DNA from: Lingula anatina
Lineage: Eukaryota; Brachiopoda; Lingulata; Lingulida; Lingulidae
Assembly: GCF_001039355.2 (NCBI RefSeq)
Contig: NW_019773692.1
Coordinates: 483,425 to 547,424 of the forward strand
Length of the DNA: 64,000 nt
Direction: 5' to 3'
Numbering within the stretch: position 1 is the stretch's first letter; each line of letters starts with the position of its first letter. The position numbers and the translations under genes are program-made. The notes under the pieces are model-generated. The model saw nothing but the letters and a program-made list of their open reading frames with translations. It did no database searches and was not told the origin of the DNA. This document shows positions 36,107 through 46,371 of this stretch, piece by piece.

Positions 36107-36530
36107 TTTATGTACAGACACAGATGTGTCTGTACATATTGCCATCACCTGCGTCTGTCGTCGCCGATGCCGATGCCGTCGCCGTGCACTTTCCTTGTAA
36201 ACACGATAAGTGGAAGGCAGTTTTACTTTTTGGCTTTATATTTACAGAGCTGATGAATATTTATAAAACGCAGGTCAAGTTCAAAAATCAGCATGATCGG
36301 GCCATTACTGTAGAAGTTATGCTGTTTTTTCACTTTTCAGCATATATGCAACCTTGTAAACACATTTTAAGGAAAACCGTTAGGCCTGTTGTCATGAAAC
36401 TCACAGGTATGGTCAGTCTTACTAAAACGCAGGTTGAGTTCGAAAATCAGCATAATCGGGGCATTATTTTAGAAGTTATGCTGTTTTTTCACATTTCTTC
36501 AGATTTCCTCAGATTTAATTCTTAGGCATG
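36107..36530. repeat. TGTACAGAC-headed dispersed repeat
   Basis: It opens with the palindrome TGTACAGACACAGATGTGTCTGTACA and continues GCCATCACCTGCGTC. Two similar sub-blocks follow (AAAACGCAGGTCAAGTTC… and AAAACGCAGGTTGAGTTC…, each followed by AGAAGTTATGCTGTTTTTTC). The sub-blocks resemble the interior of the element at 15621-16099, so the families are probably related. Confidence 0.6.
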
Positions 36531-38128
36531 TTAATAGCCTTATTATTTAAGTAATAAGATACGTAAAAGTGTTTGTTTGACATTTCCTGCATCTTTACAA
36601 CATTGTTAGTTGATTATGTAAAAATGATGGTAAACTTGTTATCGTGTATTGTGTAATAAAGTGTCAAAAATGGAAATAAACTCATATCATTGCAGTTTGT
36701 CAGATTCAATCATTCACTATGTTCAGAATCTCAGAATGGAAGAAATTGGACATTTAACACTGCTCTGTTGATATTTTTCCCATCTCATCAATTTTCTTAG
36801 TTGATAATATAAAAATGGCAGTAAACTGTTAATTTTGTTTTATGTTAAAAATTGTTAAAAATGAAAAAAAAAAACATTTCAGAACAGTGCTGTCTTGTTT
36901 ACATTTTGGCATTTTCAAGTTGTGACTTTGAAGTTCCATGGGCCTGAAGACCTTTGCTAGTCACATTTTCTGAATATCCATAATACTAATATTTTATTAT
37001 TAAAGTTGATGGTCATTATGCTGTTAAACATTATGTAATATTGCATCAAAATTTGAAAAAAAAAAAAACTATTTTGGGCACTGCTCCAATGATGACCATT
37101 TAAGAAAAACCATGTCATTTACTGTTCTCAAACTTACAGGAAAGAAACATGGGACTAAAATACAGCTTCAGTAGGAAATACAGTCTGTTTGGTAATTCTT
37201 ACTGCCAGTTAAACAGTTATTTTGTGAAAATTTAATTTTTCACATATTGGCATTTTTAAGGTGTGACTTTGAAGTTCCACGGGTTTGAAGACCCATGCTA
37301 GTCACATTTTCTGAAAATCCATGATACGTATATTTTATTATTAAAAATTGACGGTCATTATGCTGGTAACCATTATGTAATATTGCATCAGAATAGAAGA
37401 AAACACAATTTTGGGTGCTGCTGCCATTAGGTTTAAAAAAAACTGCTCGATTTCATCTGATTTCACTTGTTGACTTAAGGGAGAAGTTTGCACTAGTACT
37501 TCCAAAGCAAGGGGGGCACATAACTCACTGTACCCTTCTGGAGCAGCAGTTGTTAAAGTGGGTCTTACTAAAATGTGAAGAAATAAAAAATCAGAGACAA
37601 AATGTATGAAGGACAATATCTTTAAAAAAAAAAACTAAAAAAAGAAAAGTACTTGCCATGAACCTCTTCCACTTGAAATAAAGAAATGAGTAGTTGTCTT
37701 TACTCTTCTAGTCGATCAAATTTTGTTGGACAAAAATGGCTGGAAATTGGGGTGGAAAAAGGCCCATTAAGTTTTCATTTAATGTTCATTTTCTCAACAG
37801 ATTGACTAGTGACTAACAAAATTGTTGAACTCGAGTAGTTTCTTTGTAGCTTGTTGTTGGTTAATTAATAAGTTACTTAAATCAACAAAGTAAAACTCTG
37901 TAGACAAATAATCCTTAGAAGCATATCCAATGAGGGAAGATATGATAACAGATTGACATCCAAATGGATTATGTTTGATTTGAGTACATGTTATGCACAG
38001 ACACGGTGTGTCTGTACATAAAGCCATCAACCGTGTCCTTATTGTCGCCATGTTCTTTAAATGCAATTAATAGAAAAGTGAGACTGGTGCTCAAGCTAAC
38101 TTCAACAAATCATGGCACTTAGACCCCA

Positions 38129-38316
38129 TTCCCAGAGATTAGATCGATCTACTTTAGATTGACCTAACTCCCTGGGGGTTCGCGCTAAATAGCTATCACG
38201 AAGTTAATTACCCCCTTACAGCTTGTAGTAGGCGGGATGGACATTTAAGCCGGATAATCTGACAGTAATCTAGTGAGACTCCCCGCGTGGATAGATCGAT
38301 CTAAAAGCTCTGGGAA
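38129..38316. mobile_element. Miniature inverted-repeat element, family A, copy 4
   Basis: The ends TTCCCAGAGATTAGATCGAT and TAGATCGATCTAAAAGCTCTGGGAA form a terminal inverted repeat of about 23 bp. At 188 bp it is the shortest copy. The interior carries AGTTAATTACCCCCTTACAG and the GGCGGGATGGACATTTAAGC block seen in the others. Confidence 0.88.
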
Positions 38317-39206
38317 TACGCCCTTAAATGCAGGTCAAGTTCAAATGTTGCCATAACCAAGGTATAATTTTGAACTCCCATGAACCTGAAGCCCTGCACC
38401 AGTAACATTTTCTGAATGTCCATTGTTAACAGTACATGATCAAAAATTGTGGTGACTACTTGATATTGTTGCAATGTTTTTGCAGTTTGGTGTCAGAATA
38501 TTTGCCAGCTTTGCTGTCCAATATCATTTAACAATTTCGGTTTGTGATGGTATTTGTGTCATCAATGTTATATAAGAAATAAAGCTTTCAGGAAACCGTT
38601 GTATTACTCATAATGACATTTATCACTCCTCTGGCACGTGAGTGTGTACTAGCATGTACTTGTGATGGAGAGTGAAACCTTGAGGCAGACTGGTGGTTTA
38701 TAATTTTTCTTTTGGAAGGATAATTTAGATATCTTATTATAGATTTGTGTATAAATACAAGAGTTAACAATAAGTAAATAAGTGATAATCGAGGAAGATA
38801 ATTAGATAAAGAACTGTAAGTATTACACAGATTGAAATTGCATGTAAAGTAAGTTGGCATATGTATACAGTGTGAAATGCGTGTGGGACCCTGAAGGGAA
38901 ACTTGAATTTGTGTGAAATAAGTTGGCGCACGTACCAGAAATGAGTTCAAACGTGTGCGTGTGCCCTTCTTTAAGCTAAAAGCTTACACAACACAAAAAC
39001 TACAGGCCAAAGAATAACTGAAATTTATTTTAGTGCAACAAAAACTACACCTTCAAATTTCTTGTAAATTTGACCTTATAATGTTATAATATCTGCACAT
39101 ATATTTCGAGACGCCTTGCTTCTTTAAGATATACTTTTCAAGACATTGTGGCATTTGGTCAGGTTAAGCGGCGATAATTTGTCTTAAATATTCCCTTATT
39201 GTGCAT

Positions 39207-39207
<1 letters not shown>

Positions 39208-39254
<47 letters not shown>
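39208..39254. repeat. (TA)n microsatellite
   Basis: About 23 uninterrupted TA units in intergenic DNA. Confidence 0.95.
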
Positions 39255-39257
<3 letters not shown>

Positions 39258-39942
39258 GTGGTGTGCCGTACATACACGTAATACACTACGAATGCTCGCA
39301 CAATTGATTTTCAGTAGTGTTAATCAAGCACAACATGTTGACGCCTTTAAGTTATCTAGTACAGAATTTGCTACATCTTCCTCGCATTTTGTATTATCTG
39401 ATCTGTTCTAACATTTCGATCGTTTTATTATTTGCAGGAAAACGCGTTTATTTTGATAGATGCAAAACGAAAACGACTAGATATTTCAGTTAAAAAACAA
39501 TATAATTTACATATACAATAAATAATCGATACGCTTCCATATTTTTTTAACTTTGCCAACTAAATCAAGTTTCTTTACACCACAGAAGTCCTCACGCATA
39601 AGGAACACGCATATGTGCAGTTTGTTTATTGCCAATTGCCCAACTGCCACCGATCGACTGCTCAGTTTTAGTAATTTAAGGGTGACTGGTGGCGCGCATC
39701 GCATAGGTAGGATGGAAAACTTCTTATATTGATTCAATAACCAAGAATAATCTGATTTCTGATACATAAATTCGTATCATTTTCCTGCAGTTGTCGAAGT
39801 ACCTTAAATCCAATAAATGGCGCGTTCTGTTTCCGAAGCTAGAGTGCCGCCGGTGTGGCAGGAACGGTAGTCCGCCAGGAACCGTAGTCTGTTCCTCATT
39901 ACTTTGTACAAGTGACATTCGCCCCAGCTTTGCTTCTGATTG

Positions 39943-42900
39943 TCACAAGCCTGATGTAAAGAATATACGCTCAAGTACAGGGCCATCTATTGGTTCAGAT
40001 TGTACCTCTTTGAAACCATGGCTAGACCGGGAAAAGCCATTCTCTTTAATGATCACGTTGTCAGTAGTTGCTACAAGCGAAACATTAAAGGTACCCTTGT
40101 TGGATTTTGAAGTCGGCAGAAGTAGGGGCAAAACAATTTCTCCTGCAGTTGAGTTGTGTCTATCACTGAAATGAGTTTCGGTTTCTGTCGTTGCCATTTC
40201 ACCAACAGGTGTCCCCACACTAGGTCTGCCATCCTCATCTGTCTGTCTCTCATGCACGCCTTGAACTCCACAACCTTGAACACATTGACATTCTGACAAA
40301 ACACCTTCACCTCGTCGGCCACAAGCACCGATTTTATTTTCATTTCCAATGTCGGCTCGAATCTGCCAACCCTTAGAACATAAGGTAACAGTGAGTCTCG
40401 CTTGGTCACAGTTGCATGTTCCCGACGACAGTACGTTTGACTGGTTGTCGTGTGTTTGATGAGGATGTGGGCAGTCGCCGTTCGTTTCTAGCAGGGCAAC
40501 TTCAGTATGCAAGACGTCGCCTAACAATCTACTTGCCCTCAGTTGTGACATTGATCCATGACGTTTCCACAGTACTACAATTAAAGTCGCCACCGAGACA
40601 AGGAAGCCGGCCAGGAACAAGAAGGCTGCAACTCCTTTTTTCAACCAGGTATATGGGGTGCCTTCTTCACTTTTCGACCCTGAAAACAAAATACCGTGCG
40701 TTGCTGTTACATTTCAACGTTGGCAAAAACAATTAATAAATGCAGAAACTTGGTGTTAAAGTTTTGGAAACATTTTAGTAAATCACCTGCTGCGCTCTTG
40801 CAATCCCACAAAGGTTATCTATTTACCCAATTCCTGCAATGCTCAACTACATACTTTATTCTCAAAACATTTTCCTGATAATAATAAGATCTCCATGTTC
40901 CATTAAGCGCGACTTTAGTTTCGTCGTCCACTGGCTAATCACTATTTGTGCGGATGGTTTTAATTGTGGATGAAGTGTGGCGTGTGTTTGCATGGTGGAT
41001 AGTTTTTAGTATATGAGCACGTTTTGATCGACTTAACGAAATGATGGTTCCCGTTCGTATTTGGTTTGTCTTTCGGTTCAAATGAAGTTTATGAACTTAT
41101 CTTTAAGTCATGGGAACTTATCTGTAAGTCATTTAGCTAAATTAGGCAGTTCTATGCACACATGTATGGCCGTCAAACAATATTATTGGGTTGATTAGTG
41201 TTTCCATAATATTGCTAACAGACAAGCGGTCAATGCAGGTAAACTATTAGTATATGGACAAATAATACGCAATAGAACTTCTATGGTTAAACAAAACCAA
41301 AAATAACCTTGGCGGAGGTAATAAACAAGACTTAAGTGTCATTTAGTGGTGATGTTGGACCGCACGAATCAAGAACTATTAAGTTGATCTTTGAAACAAA
41401 TGTTTTTGGTTACTTTTAATTTCTTCGGCTAATTTTTATCTGATTTTTAATTCAGCCAAAGTAACGCGTGAACACGAAAGCAGAAATGTTGACATTTCAA
41501 ACATTGGGCAGAAAGACCAATTTGGTGATGGCGGTCTTTTGGTTCAAATGAAGTTTATGAACGATTTTAGTAAAGGGTGTGCGGGTGACATCTTGTCATT
41601 GCTACATTGTACGACCAATCATTGATTGTAAAGGGATTTGATTTGATACAAAAAGTGCCTTTACCTCTTGTATAGCGGGAATAAGGTTTGAGCAATAAAT
41701 GTCGAGGTTCATGATAAGATATGGTTGACATGAAAACGGGGTTGTGGGAAACGTGTTTTATGGAAATAAGAAAACACACAGGTTGACTTGTCAGTCTTGT
41801 TTCCTTCATTTCTCCTGCATTTCCTTCATATCCTTATTGTAAGCGGGTCTCTTCGTGGTTATTAAAAGGGGTTTGCGTGTGTGTTTAAAATAACGTGCGT
41901 CACAAAACGATCTGTATAATGACTTGTATCAAGCACAACATGTGAAACGTTCTGTTATGAGACATTAGTGTCAACAGGCTAACAGCCTTAACCACATGAT
42001 TCATATTTGTACTAGATGTTAGGCCATGTTTCTGAAAATGGTTTTGGGACAGATGTAATCATGTAAGACAAAACGATATCCTGTCAACTTTTTTGTAACC
42101 AACCACAAAGGCAAATGTTGTGAGCGTAAATCCATCACAGATGTTGCTTTTTAAAGTTACAAGCCTATTCTTTTCACTGAAAAGATCAAGTTTTTTAGAA
42201 ATTTGTCGAGAATAGAAACTGAAAATCCTGGTGTCTTCGACTATTTTTTTTATACTTTCTGGTCATTTTATCAAGTTTATTTATATCATTTGAGCAGGTC
42301 AAGTAACTTCATTAAAGGATGCGCAGTATCTCTATGATAAACATTCAGGTTACGTCAACGAAACTAATAAAAAGAAAAAAAAGAAACATCAACGATTCTT
42401 TAGCAGAAAAAAAATGAAACAGAACCAAAGGTAAAAAAGAAGACAGAATCAATCAAATTAATTGGATACAATTTACGAAATCAGTGATAAGAACTAAGCC
42501 CCCAAGGATACCAGTTTGTTGAAGTGAAGAGCACTCACATTATATTGAAATGAAAAAAATGACAACACCCTTGTCCAGTGAAAGATAACATAATTTAAAA
42601 AATAAAAGCTCACCTGTCTCGCATGGAGTACACTGCCAACCCGCACTGGTGTAACAGCCATCGGTTCCTGAGCACAGCCAGCAGTTGCCTTCTGGCTGGT
42701 CGCTGCACAATATGCACGGCTCACTACTTGGACTGAGGCATATCGTCATATTATCTCTACGACACACTGAAGCTGATGTGATATCCCAGCATAGAGAGCA
42801 TCCTGATTTGATAGGAGAATTGCTGACCGCATAGTTTTTAAAATTTTCAGGTGATTTGTTAACTCTGTACTGAAGTGGACAACGCTGCAATTGAAATTCG

Positions 42901-43049
42901 GTTCCGGTGGTAACATTTTTAATTGTCGCTACATGTGTGCTGGCTAAGATCAGTAGAATAATACTGATCTGATGGGTCACTTTTAAGGGAGTCATTGCTG
43001 TAAATACGTAGCGTGTTTTCTTTAAGACTTTGCCGCATATATTCATCAT
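39943..43049 (-). CDS. Cysteine-rich single-pass membrane protein, function unknown
   Basis: Two coding exons on the minus strand (42614-43049, 39943-40679) join in frame to 390 residues; a start at 42995 would give 372 and place the hydrophobic leader (THQISIILLILAS) at the very N-terminus. The ectodomain of about 120 residues holds 12 cysteines, clustered as C-x2-C and C-x4-C pairs (GCSLCWD, PCILCSD, NCWLCSGTDGC, CTPC). A transmembrane helix (about 161-183, VAAFLFLAGFLVSVATLIVV) begins soon after the exon junction and is followed by KRH. The cytoplasmic tail of about 205 residues is Ser/Thr/Gly-rich with its own cysteine patch (CQCVQGCG). The cysteine spacing recalls TNF-receptor repeats, but no death domain or clear TRAF site is seen, so I do not assign it to that family. 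It is divergent from the LamG gene 3.3 kb away. Confidence 0.7.
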
Positions 43050-43348
43050 TGACGGACACGCCTTATTCTAGCTTTAACTGCTGCAGCAATGATATCTCCC
43101 TGAAGTAAACTTTTTTACGCGATGTTAGTGGTGAACAATAACCCCCTAAGAGTTATCTTTTATAGGTAATTGCAAATGTTCGGCAAAGATGGTGTTTATT
43201 TTCAATTAGCCTTTTCAGCTTTTATGATCTTAAGAGTGGAATGTGCACTTGCTGAAGACGTAAACATCTCTTTCAACCTCTCCCGTCGATTCCCTATCAA
43301 AAGGAAAATAATTATATCATGAAATACTCTAACATGTATTTGTATTAA

Positions 43349-43525
43349 TTTTTAGTGACAAACACTGTGTGTGGTTCAGGCATCGTCAGATTTCATTAAA
43401 AATCATCTCTTCTACTGGTACCTTGAATGGTTTCCTACTTGGTCATTTTTAGTGACAAACACTGTGTGTGGTTCAGGCATCGTGAGATTTCATTAAAAAT
43501 CATCTCTTCTACTGGTACCTTAAAT
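43349..43525. repeat. Two-copy tandem duplication, 97 bp period
   Basis: TTTTTAGTGACAAACACTGT and the following ~58 bases occur at 43349 and again at 43446, ending at TACTGGTACCTT. The copies differ at very few sites (CATCGTCAG versus CATCGTGAG). Confidence 0.9.
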
Positions 43526-44691
43526 ACTTACTGGGGTAGTCATTTTCCCATCGTCTTACTGAATTGTATTTATTCTCCTTTCCGAGGAACAGTTGAACTG
43601 CATGATGTTATTATCTTTTAAGGTTGCCCTCTCTTTCCAACAATTGTCTTTGTTTCGTAGGCGACTATAACGGTTCACACTAAACTCACCAAATGCTTTT
43701 GTGCTGCGATAAAATGAAATTATTAACATTTGATCTCTCATGTAAGAATCTTCTGTTGGTCTTTGTGCGCTGTTAAAGAAACCTTATCTCACACGTTATT
43801 TTCCACGTTATCCTTGGCTATCTTCCATGGTCATATAGGCTAGATGTTTATTTCAAGATTGCTTTCTTCTTTCGTAGCAACACGTTATCTTTCAAAACAC
43901 CCACACATTGCGAAAATGGCGTTCGCTCTTAACCGGTTCAGACCCACTGCATTTCACAAAGCATTGGCCAGACTGTCGCCACTTCAGCTGTAGGCTTTCT
44001 CTGTTCCTATTTTTAATTATTAATTAATTAATTAAGAAATTAGTAATTTCTCTAAAATTTCTCAAAAAGTCCGGCGTGGAACCTGTTCTATTTTTCCTCG
44101 TGTGAATGTTCTTATCCAGATGACGCAGATTATTGTCAAGGCAAACACGCACACTATGGTTGATCTTTGACGAACAACAGGTGTTTGCACATCAGACTAT
44201 TTGTTACCGAGCCATTGCCTCGATTAGGTATCCTAATTCACTGCTTATAATCCCAACAGATATATATGAAATTATGCCTAACAGGCTAGACGCTTATTAC
44301 CTCGGCAACCTATATTTGGTATTTTGTACGTATATGAAGAAAATGAAATACATTGTATATGCAACGCCCCCTTTATTCTTAGCTGCGACCTTTCGCCTTT
44401 TGTTGTGAGACAAAAAATGGTTAAGACGCTCAATGGTCGCCAAAGTCAAAAATCATGACACTGGGAAAATGTTCCAGCGATTATTGTGCCTCCAGTGAAC
44501 GATCAAATCTGGCATTTGAGATTGCCTGCTCAGATGCAACTGTTGAGACTTAAAGGTACATATGAATGGATTGCCAGTAACACATATAAACCACTTCTAC
44601 TAGATTCTTATACGACTGAAATAAAGTCGACATGCCAAGGAATAAACTGAATAAATCACTCGATCAGCCATAAAAGAGCCGTAGATCCCAT

Positions 44692-44901
44692 TTCCATAGA
44701 TTTTAGATCGATCTATCCCTGTGGGGAGTCTCACTAGATCACTGTCAGCTTAACCGGCTTAAGCGTCTGTCCCGCCTACTGTAAGCTGTAAGGGGGTAAT
44801 TAACTATGGTGCGCGCTCGGCTGACTGCAATTTAGCGTGAACCCCCAGGGAGTTAGGTCGATCTAAATCTTAATCTCTAGATCGATCTAAATCTCTGGGA
44901 A
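44692..44901. mobile_element. Miniature inverted-repeat element, family A, copy 5
   Basis: It begins TTCCATAGATTTTAGATCGA and ends TAGATCGATCTAAATCTCTGGGAA. It is nearly collinear with copy 2, with shared blocks GTCTGTCCCGCCTACTGTA and AAGGGGGTAATTAACT. Confidence 0.88.
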
Positions 44902-45500
44902 TACACCCTTAGACTGCTCCTTTCTCTAAATTTTTGGTTAGAATTTTGACCTATTTATGTGACCTACTTTTCTGCCCCTTGTATATACCGTATAGTAAGC
45001 TAGCAGAAAAACCCATTCAAATATCTATTTCGGGTAATATTAAACAATGTCTTTTGGTAATTCTCTTAATTATACTGTTTGAAACTATATGTTGGCATTT
45101 GGTTCGTTTTTGTGTCAATAAATGACTTTGTATGCAAAGGGTAAAGGCGTCAGTTGTAAATGCCTTTTCTGAATGCCAACAATGCTTCATTTTACTCTGC
45201 TAAATCTTCGTTTACAGTCCTGTGCATTTAAGTAGTATTACAGAGAAAAGAACGAAAAAATAACTTTTCCTGACAAAACGGCAATAAGTAAATAAAAAAC
45301 ATACTATCACCCTGATTGGAATACTTTTGTTGGCGTTAGGGCATTATTTGTAGAATTTTGGTATTTTCTATGATTCATTTTTTTTTCAAATATGGTTTGC
45401 ACCTTAATGGCATTTGTACCTTTCCCCTCAAAAACAGAACCACATGACAGTACGTGTTATAGTGATGATTGTGCTATTACCAATTGTGTAATATGGCATC

Positions 45501-45501
45501 A

Positions 45502-45538
<37 letters not shown>
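45501..45538. repeat. (AAT)n microsatellite
   Basis: About 12 uninterrupted AAT (or ATA) units in intergenic DNA. Confidence 0.95.
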
Positions 45539-45545
<7 letters not shown>

Positions 45546-46371
45546 TGTGTGTAGGTGGAGACACACGTTATTCTTATTTGGAATGACCAGTCCTTATTTT
45601 GTATACTTCTGATTTTCTCGGCTTAATTATTAATGTTGCCTTTCATACGGATGTCCATTTGGCAGCTTTTTTTTTTTCTTCTTTTTTGAGACACCGCGTT
45701 GAAGTCTTACCCAATTACCGAACAAAGGTGCAAACACTGTTCTACCTTCTATCCGGTAACTAAAAACACTTTGAAATGACGTTTACTTCAAAACGCAGTA
45801 ATTATGTTACATGGGAGATCTTTCAGCCACCTTTTAACGGCGCAGGTATTCACAGTTCTAGTTAACAAACGCCTTTAAAGGAAAATACTCTGTCGGATTC
45901 AAGATCCATGTGGGGGGGGGGGTCACAGTGATAAAAAGCAGATTACCTTAAGTCACTCTGTATGTCTGCGTGGGAAATCGATCTAGCAAGCCAAAGAGAT
46001 TATTGGCATATCGTATCACTGTTTAATTGCATGGGCTATTGTGTCTGCCTTTTAATAATTGTGGCTGGCGATGAACATATTATCTCTCTTTCTCTTTTTG
46101 TGGATATTTGCTTTGTATGCTAAGTTCAAGAAGAGGCTTAATGTTTGGTAGACTTTCTGATTTCATCACATCTTTGAAAGGTTACATTAATTGTAACATG
46201 ATTAGTCGGGTGATCGATGTAGGTAATGTTTACCTTATTCGGACTTTTATTGTAAGTATAATGCACATTATTGATCTACCGCATAAGTAAAGTGAAATTG
46301 ATTATGTGATCAATGACGAAATTTGTTGATGGGACTATAACTAAAAAGTATTCCAAAGGCTGCGTTCGAAC

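Larger units (their letters stand above)
34877..39942. other. Repeat-rich intergenic region
   Basis: This 5 kb stretch has no supportable gene. It contains the 3' UTR of the TRIM-like gene (AATAAA at 35019), two family A miniature elements (35756-35965, 38129-38316), copies of the TGTACAGAC-headed repeat (about 36111-36530 and 37993-38060) and copies of a diverged dispersed repeat with the phrase CATTTTCTGAATATCCAT (about 36960, 37300 and 38405). A TA microsatellite lies at 39208-39254. The 144-residue ORF at 36091 lies wholly within repeat sequence. Confidence 0.6.
43050..46371. other. Divergent intergenic region
   Basis: This region lies between the start codons of the cysteine-rich membrane protein (minus) and the LamG protein (plus). 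It holds a 97 bp-period tandem duplication (43349-43525), one family A element (44692-44901), an AAT microsatellite (45501-45538) and a poly(G) run (about 45912-45921). No coding region is supported. Confidence 0.55.

Noticed and set aside
36091-36525. 144-residue ORF on the plus strand
   Set aside because: It falls wholly within the TGTACAGAC-headed repeat and reads through its palindromic head and sub-blocks, with no recognisable protein content.
39943-43049. Assignment of the cysteine-rich membrane protein as a TNF receptor
   Set aside because: The cysteine spacing is only loosely similar, and there is no death domain or clear TRAF-binding motif, so the family name was withheld.
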